Notes: generated by a model from the letters alone, not told the origin. DNA of 64,000 nt from Caulobacter vibrioides (GCA_001449105.1 LNIY01000073.1:124001-188000), one strand, 5' to 3'. Counted from the first letter of the stretch, positions 43,442 through 55,009 are shown. Numbers and translations: made by a program.

Positions 43442-44271
43442 TGCACGGCCTCGCCGGTCGGGAAGGCGATCAGGGCGGCCTCGTGGGACCCTTCCAGGTG
43501 AGGCGCGGGCGCTTCGACGCCCAGGTGGCCGAGCAGCCGGCGACGGATGATCTGGAAGCGGGCGTCCGGCGCGCGGGGGCGTTCGAGCGTGATGCGCTCC
43601 TCGGCGGCGATCCTGCCCTTGTTCAGCACCAGCACGCGGTCGGCCAGGGCGATGGCCTCGTCGACGTCGTGGGTGACCAGCAGGACGGCCGGCTTGTGTT
43701 CGTTCCAGAGGTTCAGGACCAGGTCGTGCATCTTCAGCCGGGTCAGGGCGTCGAGGGCCGCGAACGGCTCGTCGAGCAGCAGCAGGCCCGGCTCGCGTAC
43801 GAGGGCGCGGGCCAGGGCCGTACGCTGGGCCTCGCCGCCGGAAAGGGTGGAGGGCCAGGCGTCGAGGCGATGGCCGAGGCCGACCTCCTTCAGCGCCGCT
43901 TCCGCGCGAGCCCGGACTCCTTTGTCCTTCAGGCCCAGCGCCACGTTGCGCCAGACCTTCTTCCACGGCAGCAGGCGGGCGTCCTGGAACACCACGGCGC
44001 GCGTGTCGGGCGTGGTCACGTCCTGGTCGCCGACCGGATCGAGCCCGGCCAGGGTGCGCAGCAGGGTTGTCTTGCCCGAGCCGCTGGCGCCCAGCAGGGC
44101 GACGAACTCGCCCGGCGCGATCGACAGGTCCAGGCCGTCGATGACCCGGTTGGCGCCGAACTGGCGGACGAAGCCGGTCAGCTTGACGGCGGGGGCGACC
44201 GGCGCGGCGGCCGGAGCGGGCGTTACGGCGTCGAAGGCGCGGCGGCGGATGCGCGGCTGGACCATGGTCAT
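43438..44271 (-). CDS. Sulfonate-type ABC transporter ATPase
   Basis: 277 residues. Walker A GASGSGKTT at 61-69, Q-loop VVFQDARLLPWKKVWRNVAL, signature LSGGEAQR from 143, Walker B LLLLDEP ending at Glu168/Pro169. The Q-loop is typical of SsuB/TauB. A proline/alanine-rich N-terminal extension of about 28 residues is unusual. Coupled by four-base overlaps to the permease and the ACAD-like gene. Confidence 0.93.
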   Translation of the reverse strand: MTMVQPRIRRRAFDAVTPAPAAAPVAPAVKLTGFVRQFGANRVIDGLDLSIAPGEFVALLGASGSGKTTLLRTLAGLDPVGDQDVTTPDTRAVVFQDARLLPWKKVWRNVALGLKDKGVRARAEAALKEVGLGHRLDAWPSTLSGGEAQRTALARALVREPGLLLLDEPFAALDALTRLKMHDLVLNLWNEHKPAVLLVTHDVDEAIALADRVLVLNKGRIAAEERITLERPRAPDARFQIIRRRLLGHLGVEAPAPHLEGSHEAALIAFPTGEAVQ

Positions 44272-45077
44272 TGCTCCACGAGGCTGGGCCGCCAGGCCAG
44301 AGCGCGGCGCTCCAGCGTGCGGACGAGGGCGTCGGCGCCGAGGCCGAGCAGGGCGTAGACGAGCAGGCAGACGACGATGATGTCGGTCCGCATGAAGTCG
44401 CGGGCGTTGTTGATCAGGTGGCCGAGGCCCGCCTGGGCGTTGATCTGCTCGGCCACAACCAGCACCAGCACCGAGACGCCGAGGGCGTAGCGCAGGCCGA
44501 CGAAGAACGAGGGCAGGGCGCCGGGCAGGATCACCTCGCGCACCAGGCTCCAGCCCGACAGGCCAAAGCTCCGGGCGGCCTCGACCAGCCGCACGTCGAT
44601 GCCGCGCACTCCGGCGAACAGGTTGAGATAGATCGGGAAGGTCGTGGCCACCGCGATCAGGGCGATCTTCGGGGTCTCGCCGATGCCGAACCAGACGATG
44701 AACAGCGGCGTCAGGGCCAGGGACGGAATGGTCCGCTTGATCTGCATCAGCGGGTCGATCGTCGTTTCGCCCAGCCGTGACAGGCCGGAGATCAGCCCCA
44801 GGGTGACGGCCACGACCAGGGCGATGGCCAGGCCGGCCGCGGCGCGAGCCAGCGACACCAGCAGGTTGGCGGGCAGCTCGCCCGAGACGGTCAGCGCCCA
44901 GAAGGTTTCGGCCACCGTCGAGGGCGCGGCCAGCACCCGCTCGGGGATCACCCCGAACCGCGATCCCAACTCCCACAAGGCCAGGAGCAGCACGGGCGAC
45001 AGCCAGCGAGCGCGGGACAGGCGTGGCCATCGAAATGGCCTGGCTAGAGAAATTCTATCGGCGGTCGCCAAAGACAC
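44268..45077 (-). CDS. Sulfonate-type ABC transporter permease
   Basis: 269 residues, about six helices, GTG start. The EAA loop reads EAARSFGLSGWSLVREVILP and is followed by ALPSFFVGLRYALGVSVLVLV; both are SsuC/TauC-like. First gene of the long minus-strand operon, divergent from the LysR gene. It is the only permease for two SsuA-like proteins in this window. Confidence 0.93.
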   Translation of the reverse strand: MSLATADRISLARPFRWPRLSRARWLSPVLLLALWELGSRFGVIPERVLAAPSTVAETFWALTVSGELPANLLVSLARAAAGLAIALVVAVTLGLISGLSRLGETTIDPLMQIKRTIPSLALTPLFIVWFGIGETPKIALIAVATTFPIYLNLFAGVRGIDVRLVEAARSFGLSGWSLVREVILPGALPSFFVGLRYALGVSVLVLVVAEQINAQAGLGHLINNARDFMRTDIIVVCLLVYALLGLGADALVRTLERRALAWRPSLVEQ

Positions 45078-45215
45078 CGGGGCGCTTCCTCGCTGTGACC
45101 GTTGCGGCGGGGGCGCCGTTGCTTCACAGAGATGGACGCTGAATTCCTACTCGATCAATAGACTTATCCTCAGGGGTCTTATTAGAGTTCCTCAACGGGT
45201 GAGACGGGACGCCAG
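45078..45215. promoter_or_regulatory. Divergent promoter region, sulfur operon / LysR
   Basis: 138 bases. The AT-richer part (about 45140-45190) includes CTTATCCTCAGGGGTCTTAT, in which a TTAT motif recurs with a half-turn-like spacing typical of LysR sites, and the likely promoters of both directions. Sites are not proven. Confidence 0.5.
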
Positions 45216-46052
45216 ATGCCGACCAACCTTCCGACCGAACTTCTCCGCAGCTTCGTGGCCATCGTCGACAGCGGCTCGATGCTGCGCGCCACCGAACGCG
45301 TCTTCGTCACCCAGTCGGCGCTCAGCCTGCAGATGAAGCGGCTGGAGGAGACGGTGCTGACGCCGCTGTTCCACCGCGAGGGGCGGCGGCTGTCGCTGAC
45401 CCCGGCGGGCCAGACCCTACTGGGCCACGCCCGCGATATCCTGGCGTTGAACGACCGGGCGGTGGTGGCCCTGACCGGCGATGCGCTGGCCGGACCGGCT
45501 CGGGTGGGCCTCGTGCAGGATTTCGCCGAGACCCTGCTGTCGGGGGTGCTGGCCCGCTTCGCCCAGCTCAATCCCGACACCCAGCTGCAGGTGCGCGTGG
45601 CCGGCTCGCCCGAGCTGCTGGAGCTGCTGCGCAGCGACCGCCTCGACGTGATCCTGTGCATGGGCGCCTATGACGATCCGGCCGCGGCGCGCACCGTGCC
45701 GATGGTCTGGCATGGCGACGCGGATCTGGCCCAGCAGGAGGTGCTGCCGCTGGCGATCCTGGAGGCCCCGTGCCGGTTCCGCGACGCGGCCCTGGCGGCG
45801 CTGGAGCGGGAAGGGCGGCGCTATCGCGTGGCGCTCGAGACGCCAAGCCTGTCGGCCTTGCGCGCGGCGGTGCAGTCGGGGCTGGCGGTCACCTGCCGCA
45901 CCAGCCTGTTCCGGCCCGAGGCCCAGCCGATCGCCGACGGCGCGCTGCCCATCCTGCCGAAGGTGGCCTATGTACGCCGCACGGGTCCGGCCCCGCACCC
46001 GTCGATCGGCAAGCTTTCGGAGCTGATCCACACCGCGGCGCTGGAGCTTTGA
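45216..46052 (+). CDS. LysR-family transcriptional regulator
   Basis: 278 residues. HTH at about 8-65 (LLRSFVAIVDSGSMLRATER, QSALSLQMKRLEETV) and a substrate domain at about 88-275 with GPARVGLVQDFAETLL. It is divergent from the sulfur operon, which it probably controls, as CysB/Cbl-type LysR proteins do elsewhere; sequence does not place it in the CysB subgroup. Confidence 0.92.
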   Translation: MPTNLPTELLRSFVAIVDSGSMLRATERVFVTQSALSLQMKRLEETVLTPLFHREGRRLSLTPAGQTLLGHARDILALNDRAVVALTGDALAGPARVGLVQDFAETLLSGVLARFAQLNPDTQLQVRVAGSPELLELLRSDRLDVILCMGAYDDPAAARTVPMVWHGDADLAQQEVLPLAILEAPCRFRDAALAALEREGRRYRVALETPSLSALRAAVQSGLAVTCRTSLFRPEAQPIADGALPILPKVAYVRRTGPAPHPSIGKLSELIHTAALEL

Positions 46053-46095
46053 GTCCACCCATTCACTGACCTGCCATTCCCCAATCCGTCCAATG

Positions 46096-46109
46096 CCCGC
46101 GAAGGCGGG
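46096..46109. terminator. Hairpin between converging LysR and flavoprotein genes
   Basis: CCCGC and GCGGG pair around GAAG in the 103-base gap. It is a short relative of the CCCCGCGAAGGCGGGG palindromes at 26032 and 32384 and may act as a bidirectional terminator. Near 46139 GAATATCGCG loosely recalls the GAATGTCGATC termini of the 25.8-26.2 kb elements. Confidence 0.45.
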
Positions 46110-46155
46110 GATGCTCGGTTGAAGATCGGCCCAAGCGCATGAATATCGCGCTGGC

Positions 46156-47517
46156 CTAGCCGCGCCGCGTCGCCTTCAGCACGGCCGCCGCCACCTGATC
46201 CGTCTGGCCGCGGATGTCGGGTACGGCGTTGATCTCCCACCACGCGCCGCGCGTGATCGGCCCGACCGCGAACAGGGTGCGGCTGGCGCAGCCCGACACG
46301 TCGAGCAGGCGGTTATCGGCGTCCACGTCGAGGCCCAGGCGCAGCGGGTCGGGACGGGCCAGGCCCCGGCGGATCAGGTCGAGCACCAGCGGATCCTCCG
46401 ATCGGGTCACGTCGCCGGTGGGACCCGTGGCGTTGATCACCGCCGTCACCGAGAAGGGCTGTGAGCCCACCTCTCCGCGTGGCCGCCAGGCGCCGTCGAC
46501 CCGGCCGTCCTCAGCTTCGGCCAGGCGCACGATCTTGCCGGCGGCGACCTTGAGGCGGCCGGCCCGACGCAGGTCGGCGACCCGCGCGGCCACCTCCGGC
46601 GACAGGCGGTGGCGATGCACGTCCCAGAACGGCCGGGCGTGGCGCAGGAAGGCCTGCTTGTGCGCGACGCTCCAGCCGCGCCACAGGTCCTGGGTCGCCG
46701 GACGCAGGGCGTCGACGGCGGTGCGCCAGCCCTGCTCGGCCGCCGTGCGTCGCAGCCAGGCCAGGGCGGCCACGGGCGGAATGTCCGATGCGGGCGGGGA
46801 GGGCGGCCGGGCCGGCGGCTCGCCTTCGTGCTCCCGGGGCGTCAGGCCGCGTCGCGACAGGGCGATGATCGTACGGCCGGGCATGGCGTCTTCCAGGCTC
46901 AGCGCCACGTCGACCATGGTCAGCCCCGTGCCGAGCAACAGCACCGGTCCCGGCGGCAGGCGGGTCGGATCCCAGCGCCAGGGATCGGCGACATAGGCGC
47001 GCGAGGCGGCCAGGGCGCCGTCCACGCCGGCCGGCCGGCAGGGCGGGGGATTGCCGAGCGCCAGCACCACGGCGTCGGCCAGGATCGGCCGGCCCATGGC
47101 GGTGGTCAGCCGCCAGCCGTCTCCGCCCGGCTCCAGTCCGACCACGGCGTCCGGCGCGATCACCAGCCGGCCCGCGCCTTCCGGTCCCTCGACGATCCCG
47201 CTCACCAGGCTCTGGAGATAGCGGCCGTAGTCGCCGCGCGTGGCGAAGTCGCCGGGGCCGACGTCGAGGCCCAGCCCGCGCATCCAGGATACGAAATCCT
47301 CCGGCCGGTCGGGCCAGGCGCTCATGTTGCCGGCGCGGACGTTCAGGCGGTGGCTGGGATTGTGGGTGGCGTAGGCCGCGCCCAGCCCGACCGGCGCGTT
47401 GCGCTCCAGGAGGATCACCCGCACCGCCGCGCCGTCGCGCAGCAGGTGCAGGGCGGTCATCACGCCGCTGAAACCTGCGCCGACCACGGCGATCACGGGC
47501 GATGGGGGCGAGGCCAT
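46156..47517 (-). CDS. FAD/NAD(P)-binding oxidoreductase
   Basis: 453 residues. FAD loop VVGAGFSGVMTALHLL near the N-terminus and a second Rossmann-like loop LLLGTGLTMVDVALSLED near 195. RLNVRAGNMSAWPDRPEDFV and CASRTLFAVGPITRGAWWEI fit the NAD_binding_9-type flavoprotein family. Exact substrate unknown. It faces away from the TauD-type gene across a shared upstream region, so coregulation in sulfur metabolism is plausible. Confidence 0.85.
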   Translation of the reverse strand: MASPPSPVIAVVGAGFSGVMTALHLLRDGAAVRVILLERNAPVGLGAAYATHNPSHRLNVRAGNMSAWPDRPEDFVSWMRGLGLDVGPGDFATRGDYGRYLQSLVSGIVEGPEGAGRLVIAPDAVVGLEPGGDGWRLTTAMGRPILADAVVLALGNPPPCRPAGVDGALAASRAYVADPWRWDPTRLPPGPVLLLGTGLTMVDVALSLEDAMPGRTIIALSRRGLTPREHEGEPPARPPSPPASDIPPVAALAWLRRTAAEQGWRTAVDALRPATQDLWRGWSVAHKQAFLRHARPFWDVHRHRLSPEVAARVADLRRAGRLKVAAGKIVRLAEAEDGRVDGAWRPRGEVGSQPFSVTAVINATGPTGDVTRSEDPLVLDLIRRGLARPDPLRLGLDVDADNRLLDVSGCASRTLFAVGPITRGAWWEINAVPDIRGQTDQVAAAVLKATRRG

Positions 47518-47770
47518 GGTCAGGAAACTCTATAAAAACGATAGGGGTTTCTTCGACGATCACCGCGCATGGCGCAAGCCGCCTGTCGAGCATGGCTCAT
47601 CCTGGCCATTCGCGCCGCTGAATTATGCGCCCCGCCAATGCCGACTATTGCGGTTCGCGATATATAAATCTCTGAATTCTTTCTGAGAAATACTCGTTCG
47701 CACCGTTTGGGAGCGCTCGCCATGTTCGCCTCCGCCGGCCGCCTTCGCGTCGGCTGCAAGGAGGTTCCCC
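47518..47770. promoter_or_regulatory. Divergent promoter region, flavoprotein / TauD-type gene
   Basis: 253 bases. Contains GAAACT and GGTTTC flanking TATAAAAACGATAG (47524-47550), and an AT-rich patch near 47660-47695 with the palindrome TTTCTGAGAAA. A strong AAGGAGGTT lies at 47759-47767, directly before the TauD-type ATG. No open frame here looks real. Confidence 0.45.
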
Positions 47771-48616
47771 ATGAGCGCCGTCCTCGACCAGGTCCGCCAG
47801 TCCGCCGGGCTGACCGTCACGCCCGTCAGCCCGACCATCGGCGCCGAAGTCGCCGGGATCGACCTGCGCCAGACCCTCTCGCGCGAGCAGCGCGACGCCC
47901 TGAAGGCCCTGTTGCTCGACCGCAAGGTGCTGTTCTTCCGCGACCAGGACATCAGCCGCGACCAGCAGCTGGCCTTCGCCGCCAACTTCGGCGAGGTCTA
48001 CGCTCACCCGACCGGCGGGGTGGAAACCCACCGCGCCGTGCAGCCGATCTCGGCCGAGGCCTTCAAGAAGTACGACATCCGCGAGAACCACTGGCACACC
48101 GACACCAGCTGGCGGGTGAACCCCTCGTTCGGCGCGGTGCTGAAGGCCGTGCACATCCCCGAGGTCGGCGGCGACACCATCTGGGCCGACGGTCACGCGA
48201 TCTGGAAGGGCCTGCCCGACGACCTCAAGGCCGCCGTCGACGAGCTCTACGTCATCCACGACTACCAGGACGCCCTGAACCGCTCGGGCGAGCGCTATCC
48301 GCTGACGGCGCACCCGGCGATCCGCACCCATCCGGAGACGGGCCAGGAGATCTTCTGGATCAACTACAGCCTCAAGCCGCGCTTCGTCGACCTGCCGCCG
48401 GAAGAGAGCAAGGCGCTGCTGGCCCGCCTCTATGACGAGGTGAAGAAGCCCGAGCACCACGCCCGCTTCCGCTGGCGGCAGAACTCCGTGGCCCTGTGGG
48501 ACAACCGCGCTGGCCTGCACTACGCCGTGCGCGACTACGGCGACTTCCCGCGGGTGATGGAGCGGGTGCTGATCGGCTCCGACGACGTGCCCTACCGCGA
48601 GCGCAAGCCTGCCTGA
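47771..48616 (+). CDS. TauD/TfdA-family Fe(II)/2-oxoglutarate dioxygenase
   Basis: 281 residues. Iron ligands His109 and Asp111 in HWHTDTSW, and the distal histidine in DNRAGLHYAVRDY. N-terminal GAEVAGIDLRQTL and VLFFRDQDIS are typical. Members oxidise taurine, other sulfonates or sulfate esters to release sulfite or sulfate. Excellent RBS. It begins the plus-strand arm of the sulfur island. Confidence 0.93.
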   Translation: MSAVLDQVRQSAGLTVTPVSPTIGAEVAGIDLRQTLSREQRDALKALLLDRKVLFFRDQDISRDQQLAFAANFGEVYAHPTGGVETHRAVQPISAEAFKKYDIRENHWHTDTSWRVNPSFGAVLKAVHIPEVGGDTIWADGHAIWKGLPDDLKAAVDELYVIHDYQDALNRSGERYPLTAHPAIRTHPETGQEIFWINYSLKPRFVDLPPEESKALLARLYDEVKKPEHHARFRWRQNSVALWDNRAGLHYAVRDYGDFPRVMERVLIGSDDVPYRERKPA

Positions 48617-48622
48617 TCCGGC

Positions 48623-48648
48623 CGGCGCGGCCCGCCGAAGCCGCGCCG
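48623..48648 (+). terminator. 9-bp hairpin between dioxygenase and receptor genes
   Basis: CGGCGCGGC (48623-48631) and GCCGCGCCG (48640-48648) pair perfectly around an 8-base loop, 6 bases after the stop. No T-run follows, so partial termination or mRNA stabilisation are both possible. Confidence 0.5.
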
Positions 48649-48715
48649 CCCACCTTCCGACTTCCAAGACCAAGAACGACGCCGGGCCGATGCGCCTCGC
48701 GCGGGGGATAGACTT

Positions 48716-51331
<2,616 letters not shown>

Positions 51332-51343
51332 GGGGAGGGCGGC

Positions 51344-52282
51344 ATGGACAGACGCCAGCTCATCATCGGTTTCGGCGCGCTCGCGGGCCTCAGCGCCTGC
51401 GGCAAGGGCGAGGCCGCCGCGCCGCTCAAGGTCGGCAGCCAGCGCGGCGGCACCAAGGCGGTGCTGATCGCCTCCGGAGCTCTCGAAGGTCTTCCCTACA
51501 GAATCGAATGGAGCGAGTTCCCCGCCGCCCAGCCGCTGCTCGAGGCGCTGGGCGCGGGCGCCGTCGACCTGGGCGAGGCCGGCGATGCGCCGTTCCTCTT
51601 CGCCTACGCCAGCGGCGCGAAGATCAAGGCCGTGCAGGCCGGCCGCAGCGGGGGTCGCTCCACCGCGATCCTCGTGCCCAAGGACTCGGCCATCCGCACG
51701 CCCGCCGACCTGAAGGGCAAGAAGATCGCCACGGGGCGCGGCTCCATCGGCCATTACCTGCTGCTGCGGGTGATCGAGAAGGCCGGGCTGAAGCCGGCCG
51801 ACATCTCGGTGGTGTTCCTCAGCCCCGGCGACGCCAAGGCCGCCTTCACCGCCGGTTCGATCGACGCCTGGGTGACCTGGGGGTCCTACGTGGCGCTCGC
51901 CCGGCTGCACGACAGCGCCCGGGTGCTGGCCGACGGCGAGGGCTTCCTCAGCGGTTCCGGCTACGAGGCCGCCAGCGTCAAGGCGATCGAGACCAAGCGC
52001 CCCCAGATCGAGGACTTCCTGCGCCGCCTGGCCAGGGCCCGCCGCTGGGCCGCCCAGAACCCCGACGCCTTCGCCGCCGTGCTGGCCAAGGAGACGGGCC
52101 TGTCGCTCGACATCGCCCGCTGGACGGTCAGCAACTACAAGGCCATCCCCGTGCCCATCGACGACACCTCGGTGGCCGAGGCGCGCTCGGTGCTGGATCA
52201 CTTCCGCGCGGCGGGCGCGATCACCTCGACCCTGGATCCGGCCGGCGCCTTCGACCCCTCGTTCAACGCGGCGGTCGCCTGA
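51344..52282 (+). CDS. Second SsuA-like ABC substrate-binding lipoprotein
   Basis: 312 residues. Lipobox GLSAC with Cys19. SsuA fold: KVGSQRGGTKAVLIASGALE, AVDLGEAGDAPFLFAYASGA, TPADLKGKKIATGRGSIGHY, GSIDAWVTWGSYVAL. RBS AGGGGAGGG. No permease or ATPase gene accompanies it; the SsuBC-like pair 7 kb away is the likely partner. Overlaps the flavoprotein gene by one base (TGATG). Confidence 0.92.
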   Translation: MDRRQLIIGFGALAGLSACGKGEAAAPLKVGSQRGGTKAVLIASGALEGLPYRIEWSEFPAAQPLLEALGAGAVDLGEAGDAPFLFAYASGAKIKAVQAGRSGGRSTAILVPKDSAIRTPADLKGKKIATGRGSIGHYLLLRVIEKAGLKPADISVVFLSPGDAKAAFTAGSIDAWVTWGSYVALARLHDSARVLADGEGFLSGSGYEAASVKAIETKRPQIEDFLRRLARARRWAAQNPDAFAAVLAKETGLSLDIARWTVSNYKAIPVPIDDTSVAEARSVLDHFRAAGAITSTLDPAGAFDPSFNAAVA

Positions 52283-53874
52283 TGGCGCGGGACGACGACG
52301 CCCCGCATTGGCAGGCCGACGTCCTGGTGATCGGCGGGGGGCTGGCCGGAACCTGGGCCGCCATCGCCGCCGCCCGCGAAGGCGCGCGGGTGATCCTGGC
52401 CGACAAGGGCTACTGCGGGACCAGCGGCGTCACCGCCACGGCCGGCCCCGGCCACTGGTGGGTTCCGCCGGAGCATCGCGAAGCGGCGGTTGCCGACCGC
52501 CTGAAGCGCTCGCTGGGCCTGGGCGATCCCGACTGGATGGCGCGGATCCTGGACCTTACCTGGACCAGCCTGCCGCAACTGGCCGGTCACTACGCCTTCT
52601 CGACCGACGACCAGGGCCGCACGCAGTATCGCGGCCTGCGCGGTCCCGAATACATGCGGGCCATGCGCGCCTTCGCGCTCGAAGCCGGGGTGACCATCCT
52701 CGACCACCATCCGGCCCTGGAACTGCTGACCGACGCCGACGGCGTGGTCACCGGGGCTGCGGGCGTCGCCCTGCGCGGCGAGCGGCCCTGGACGATCCGG
52801 GCCGGGGCGGTGGTGCTGGCCACCGGCGGCTGCGCCTTCGCCTCGCGGCTGCTGGGCTCGGCCACCAACACCGGCGATGGCCTGCTGATGGGCGTCGAGG
52901 CCGGGGCCGATCTCTCGGGCATGGAGTTCACCAACTACTACACGCCGATGCAGGCCGGCACGAACATGGCCCGCTCGATGAGCTTCGCCTTCGCCCGCTG
53001 GTTCGACGAGGCCGACAACGAACTCGACATTCCGGCCGGGCCCGACGTCAGCCCGCACCTGGCCCGGGCCCTGCTGAAGGGCCGCCTCTACTGCCGCCTC
53101 GACCGCATCCCGCAGGACATCCGCGAGGTGATGCCGCAGGTGCAGCCCAACTTCGTGCGGCCGTTCGCGCGGATGGGGATCGACGCCTATGCCGAGCGCT
53201 TCGAGGTCTCGCTGGTGTCGGAGGGCACGGTGCGAGGCGTCGGCGGGCTGCGCATCGACGGACGGCTTTGCCAGACCGCCGCGCCGGGCCTGTTCGCCGC
53301 CGGCGACGCGGCCAGCCGCGAGCTGGTCACCGGCGCGATCTCGGGCGGCGGGGCGGTGAACTCGTCCTGGGCGCTGTCGTCGGGCCAGTGGGCCGGGCAG
53401 GGCGCGGCGTGGTTCTCCCGCGAGCGTCGGGGTCTAGCCGAACGCCTGCATCACATCGGCCAGGCCGGGCTGCGACCGACCAGCCGGCCGGCGAGCCTCG
53501 ACCTGCCGGCCGCCGTCCAGGTCGTCCGCGACGAGATGGGCGCCTACGACCGCAACATCTTCCGCACGGGCGCGCGACTGGAAGCCTCGATCGAGGCGCT
53601 CGACGGCGCCTGGCGCGAGATCGCCGCCTATGCCGGCGGCTGGGGCAGGGGGCTCGTGCGCGCTCGCGAGGCCGCCGCCCTGGTGGCCGCCGCCCGTTGG
53701 AGCAAGGCCAGCGCCCTGCAACGTCGCGAAAGCCGCGGGATGCATCGCCGGGAGGACGCGCCGGGCCTCGATCCCCGGCTGGCCTCGCGCCAGCGCGCCC
53801 ATGGCCTGGACCGGGTCGTCACCCGCTTCGAGACGGCCGGCCCCGAAAACACAAGGTGGGAGGATGTCGCATGA
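52282..53874 (+). CDS. AprA/fumarate-reductase-like flavoprotein
   Basis: 530 residues. FAD-binding DVLVIGGGLAGTWAAIAAA at about 13-31, GTSGVTATAGPGHWWVPPEH, VVLATGGCAFASRLLGSATN and AAGDAASRELVTGAISGGGA. The C-terminal helical part has NIFRTGARLEASIEAL and ESRGMHRREDAPG. The fold is that of fumarate reductase/AprA. Direct coupling to a two-cluster ferredoxin gene is the AprBA arrangement, not SDH. Inferred reaction: electron transfer to or from a sulfur compound in the cytoplasm. Function not proven. Confidence 0.85.
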   Translation: MARDDDAPHWQADVLVIGGGLAGTWAAIAAAREGARVILADKGYCGTSGVTATAGPGHWWVPPEHREAAVADRLKRSLGLGDPDWMARILDLTWTSLPQLAGHYAFSTDDQGRTQYRGLRGPEYMRAMRAFALEAGVTILDHHPALELLTDADGVVTGAAGVALRGERPWTIRAGAVVLATGGCAFASRLLGSATNTGDGLLMGVEAGADLSGMEFTNYYTPMQAGTNMARSMSFAFARWFDEADNELDIPAGPDVSPHLARALLKGRLYCRLDRIPQDIREVMPQVQPNFVRPFARMGIDAYAERFEVSLVSEGTVRGVGGLRIDGRLCQTAAPGLFAAGDAASRELVTGAISGGGAVNSSWALSSGQWAGQGAAWFSRERRGLAERLHHIGQAGLRPTSRPASLDLPAAVQVVRDEMGAYDRNIFRTGARLEASIEALDGAWREIAAYAGGWGRGLVRAREAAALVAAARWSKASALQRRESRGMHRREDAPGLDPRLASRQRAHGLDRVVTRFETAGPENTRWEDVA

Positions 53875-54257
53875 TCGAGGTCGTGATCGACGACCGCTGC
53901 GGCGGCTGCGGGTCCTGCGTGGACGTCTGCCCCAGCGACGTGCTGGCGCGCGGGCCGGGCGGCAAGGCGGTGATCGCCCGCCAGGCCGACTGCCAGACCT
54001 GCTATCTGTGCGAGCTCTATTGTCCCGAGGACGCCCTGTTCGTCTGGCCGCAGACCGACCGGATCGTCGGCCTCTCCGCAGAACAGGCTCTCGCCACCGG
54101 CGACGTCGGTGGCTTCCGGCGCGACAGCGGCTGGGACGAGCACGCGAGCACCCACACCAACCAGCACTGGCGGATGGGGGCGATCTTCGAGCGCGCCCGC
54201 CTGATGGCGATCGACGCCGCCAACACCGCTCGAACCGAGGACGGGAGGACCAAATGA
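53871..54257 (+). CDS. 2x[4Fe-4S] ferredoxin, AprB-like
   Basis: 128 residues. Cys10, 13, 16 and 20 (CGGCGSCVDVCP) and Cys41, 44, 47 and 51 (CQTCYLCELYCP) can bind two [4Fe-4S] clusters. The 70-residue tail (HASTHTNQHWRMGAIFERAR) is not ferredoxin-like and may wrap the flavoprotein as in AprB. ATG overlaps the flavoprotein stop by four bases and its own stop overlaps the next ATG. Confidence 0.93.
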   Translation: MIEVVIDDRCGGCGSCVDVCPSDVLARGPGGKAVIARQADCQTCYLCELYCPEDALFVWPQTDRIVGLSAEQALATGDVGGFRRDSGWDEHASTHTNQHWRMGAIFERARLMAIDAANTARTEDGRTK

Positions 54258-54931
54258 GCCATCAGACCCTGCGCGAGCGCCTGGCCGCTCTGCACGAAGA
54301 GCGCGTCCGCACCTGGGAGCCGGCGGCGCTGAAGATCAACATCGACCAGCGCGCCCGGCTGGTCGAGGCGGCCGAACCGGACGACTGGGTCAAGGTCGGC
54401 GACAAGGTGGCGCCCTTCGTGCTGAAGGACGTCGAGGGCGGCGAACTGACCCTGGAGAGCCTGACCGCCAGGGGGCCGGCCGTGCTGGTCTTCTTCCGCT
54501 TCGCCGGCTGCCCGGCCTGCAACATCGCCTTGCCCTACTATGAAGAGACCCTGGCGCCGGCCCTGAAGGCCATAGGCGCGACCCTGGTCGCCGTAAGCCC
54601 CCAGGTCCCCGAGCGTCTGGGCGAGATCCGCCAGCGCCATGGCCTCAGCTACAAGGTCGCCTCCGACCTCGGCAATGAGTTGGGCCGCCGTTTCGGCGTC
54701 ACCTACACCGCCGACGAAGCCAGCCAGGCCGCTGCGCGCGCCAAGGGCAGCTTCATCGGCGACGTCACCGGTACGGGAACCTGGGAACTGCCGCAGCCGG
54801 CCGTGGTGGTCATCGACCGCAAGGGCGTCGTCCGCTTCGCCGACGTCAGCCCCGACTGGCTGGTCCGCACCGAAGCCGACCCCATCATCGCCGCCGTGCG
54901 CGCCCTGACCCCAGCCCCGGCGGCGGTCTAA
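54254..54931 (+). CDS. Peroxiredoxin/TlpA-like redoxin with CPAC motif
   Basis: 225 residues. A helical N-terminus (about 1-45) precedes an AhpC/TSA-type thioredoxin fold with FFRFAGCPACN (Cys86 and Cys89), VSPQVPERLGEIRQRHG and PAVVVIDRKGVVRFADVSPD. No signal peptide, so cytoplasmic. Coupled by ATGA to the ferredoxin gene; it may deliver or accept electrons or a bound sulfur species for the flavoprotein pair. It resembles the redoxin proteins paired with such flavoproteins in other sulfur loci (from memory). Confidence 0.88.
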   Translation: MSHQTLRERLAALHEERVRTWEPAALKINIDQRARLVEAAEPDDWVKVGDKVAPFVLKDVEGGELTLESLTARGPAVLVFFRFAGCPACNIALPYYEETLAPALKAIGATLVAVSPQVPERLGEIRQRHGLSYKVASDLGNELGRRFGVTYTADEASQAAARAKGSFIGDVTGTGTWELPQPAVVVIDRKGVVRFADVSPDWLVRTEADPIIAAVRALTPAPAAV

Positions 54932-55009
54932 GGGAGCAAGGCCGCGCCACCTTCAAACCTCTCCCATTGGGAGGGGGAGGGGTTACGCCGCCGACCGACG
55001 CATCCCACC

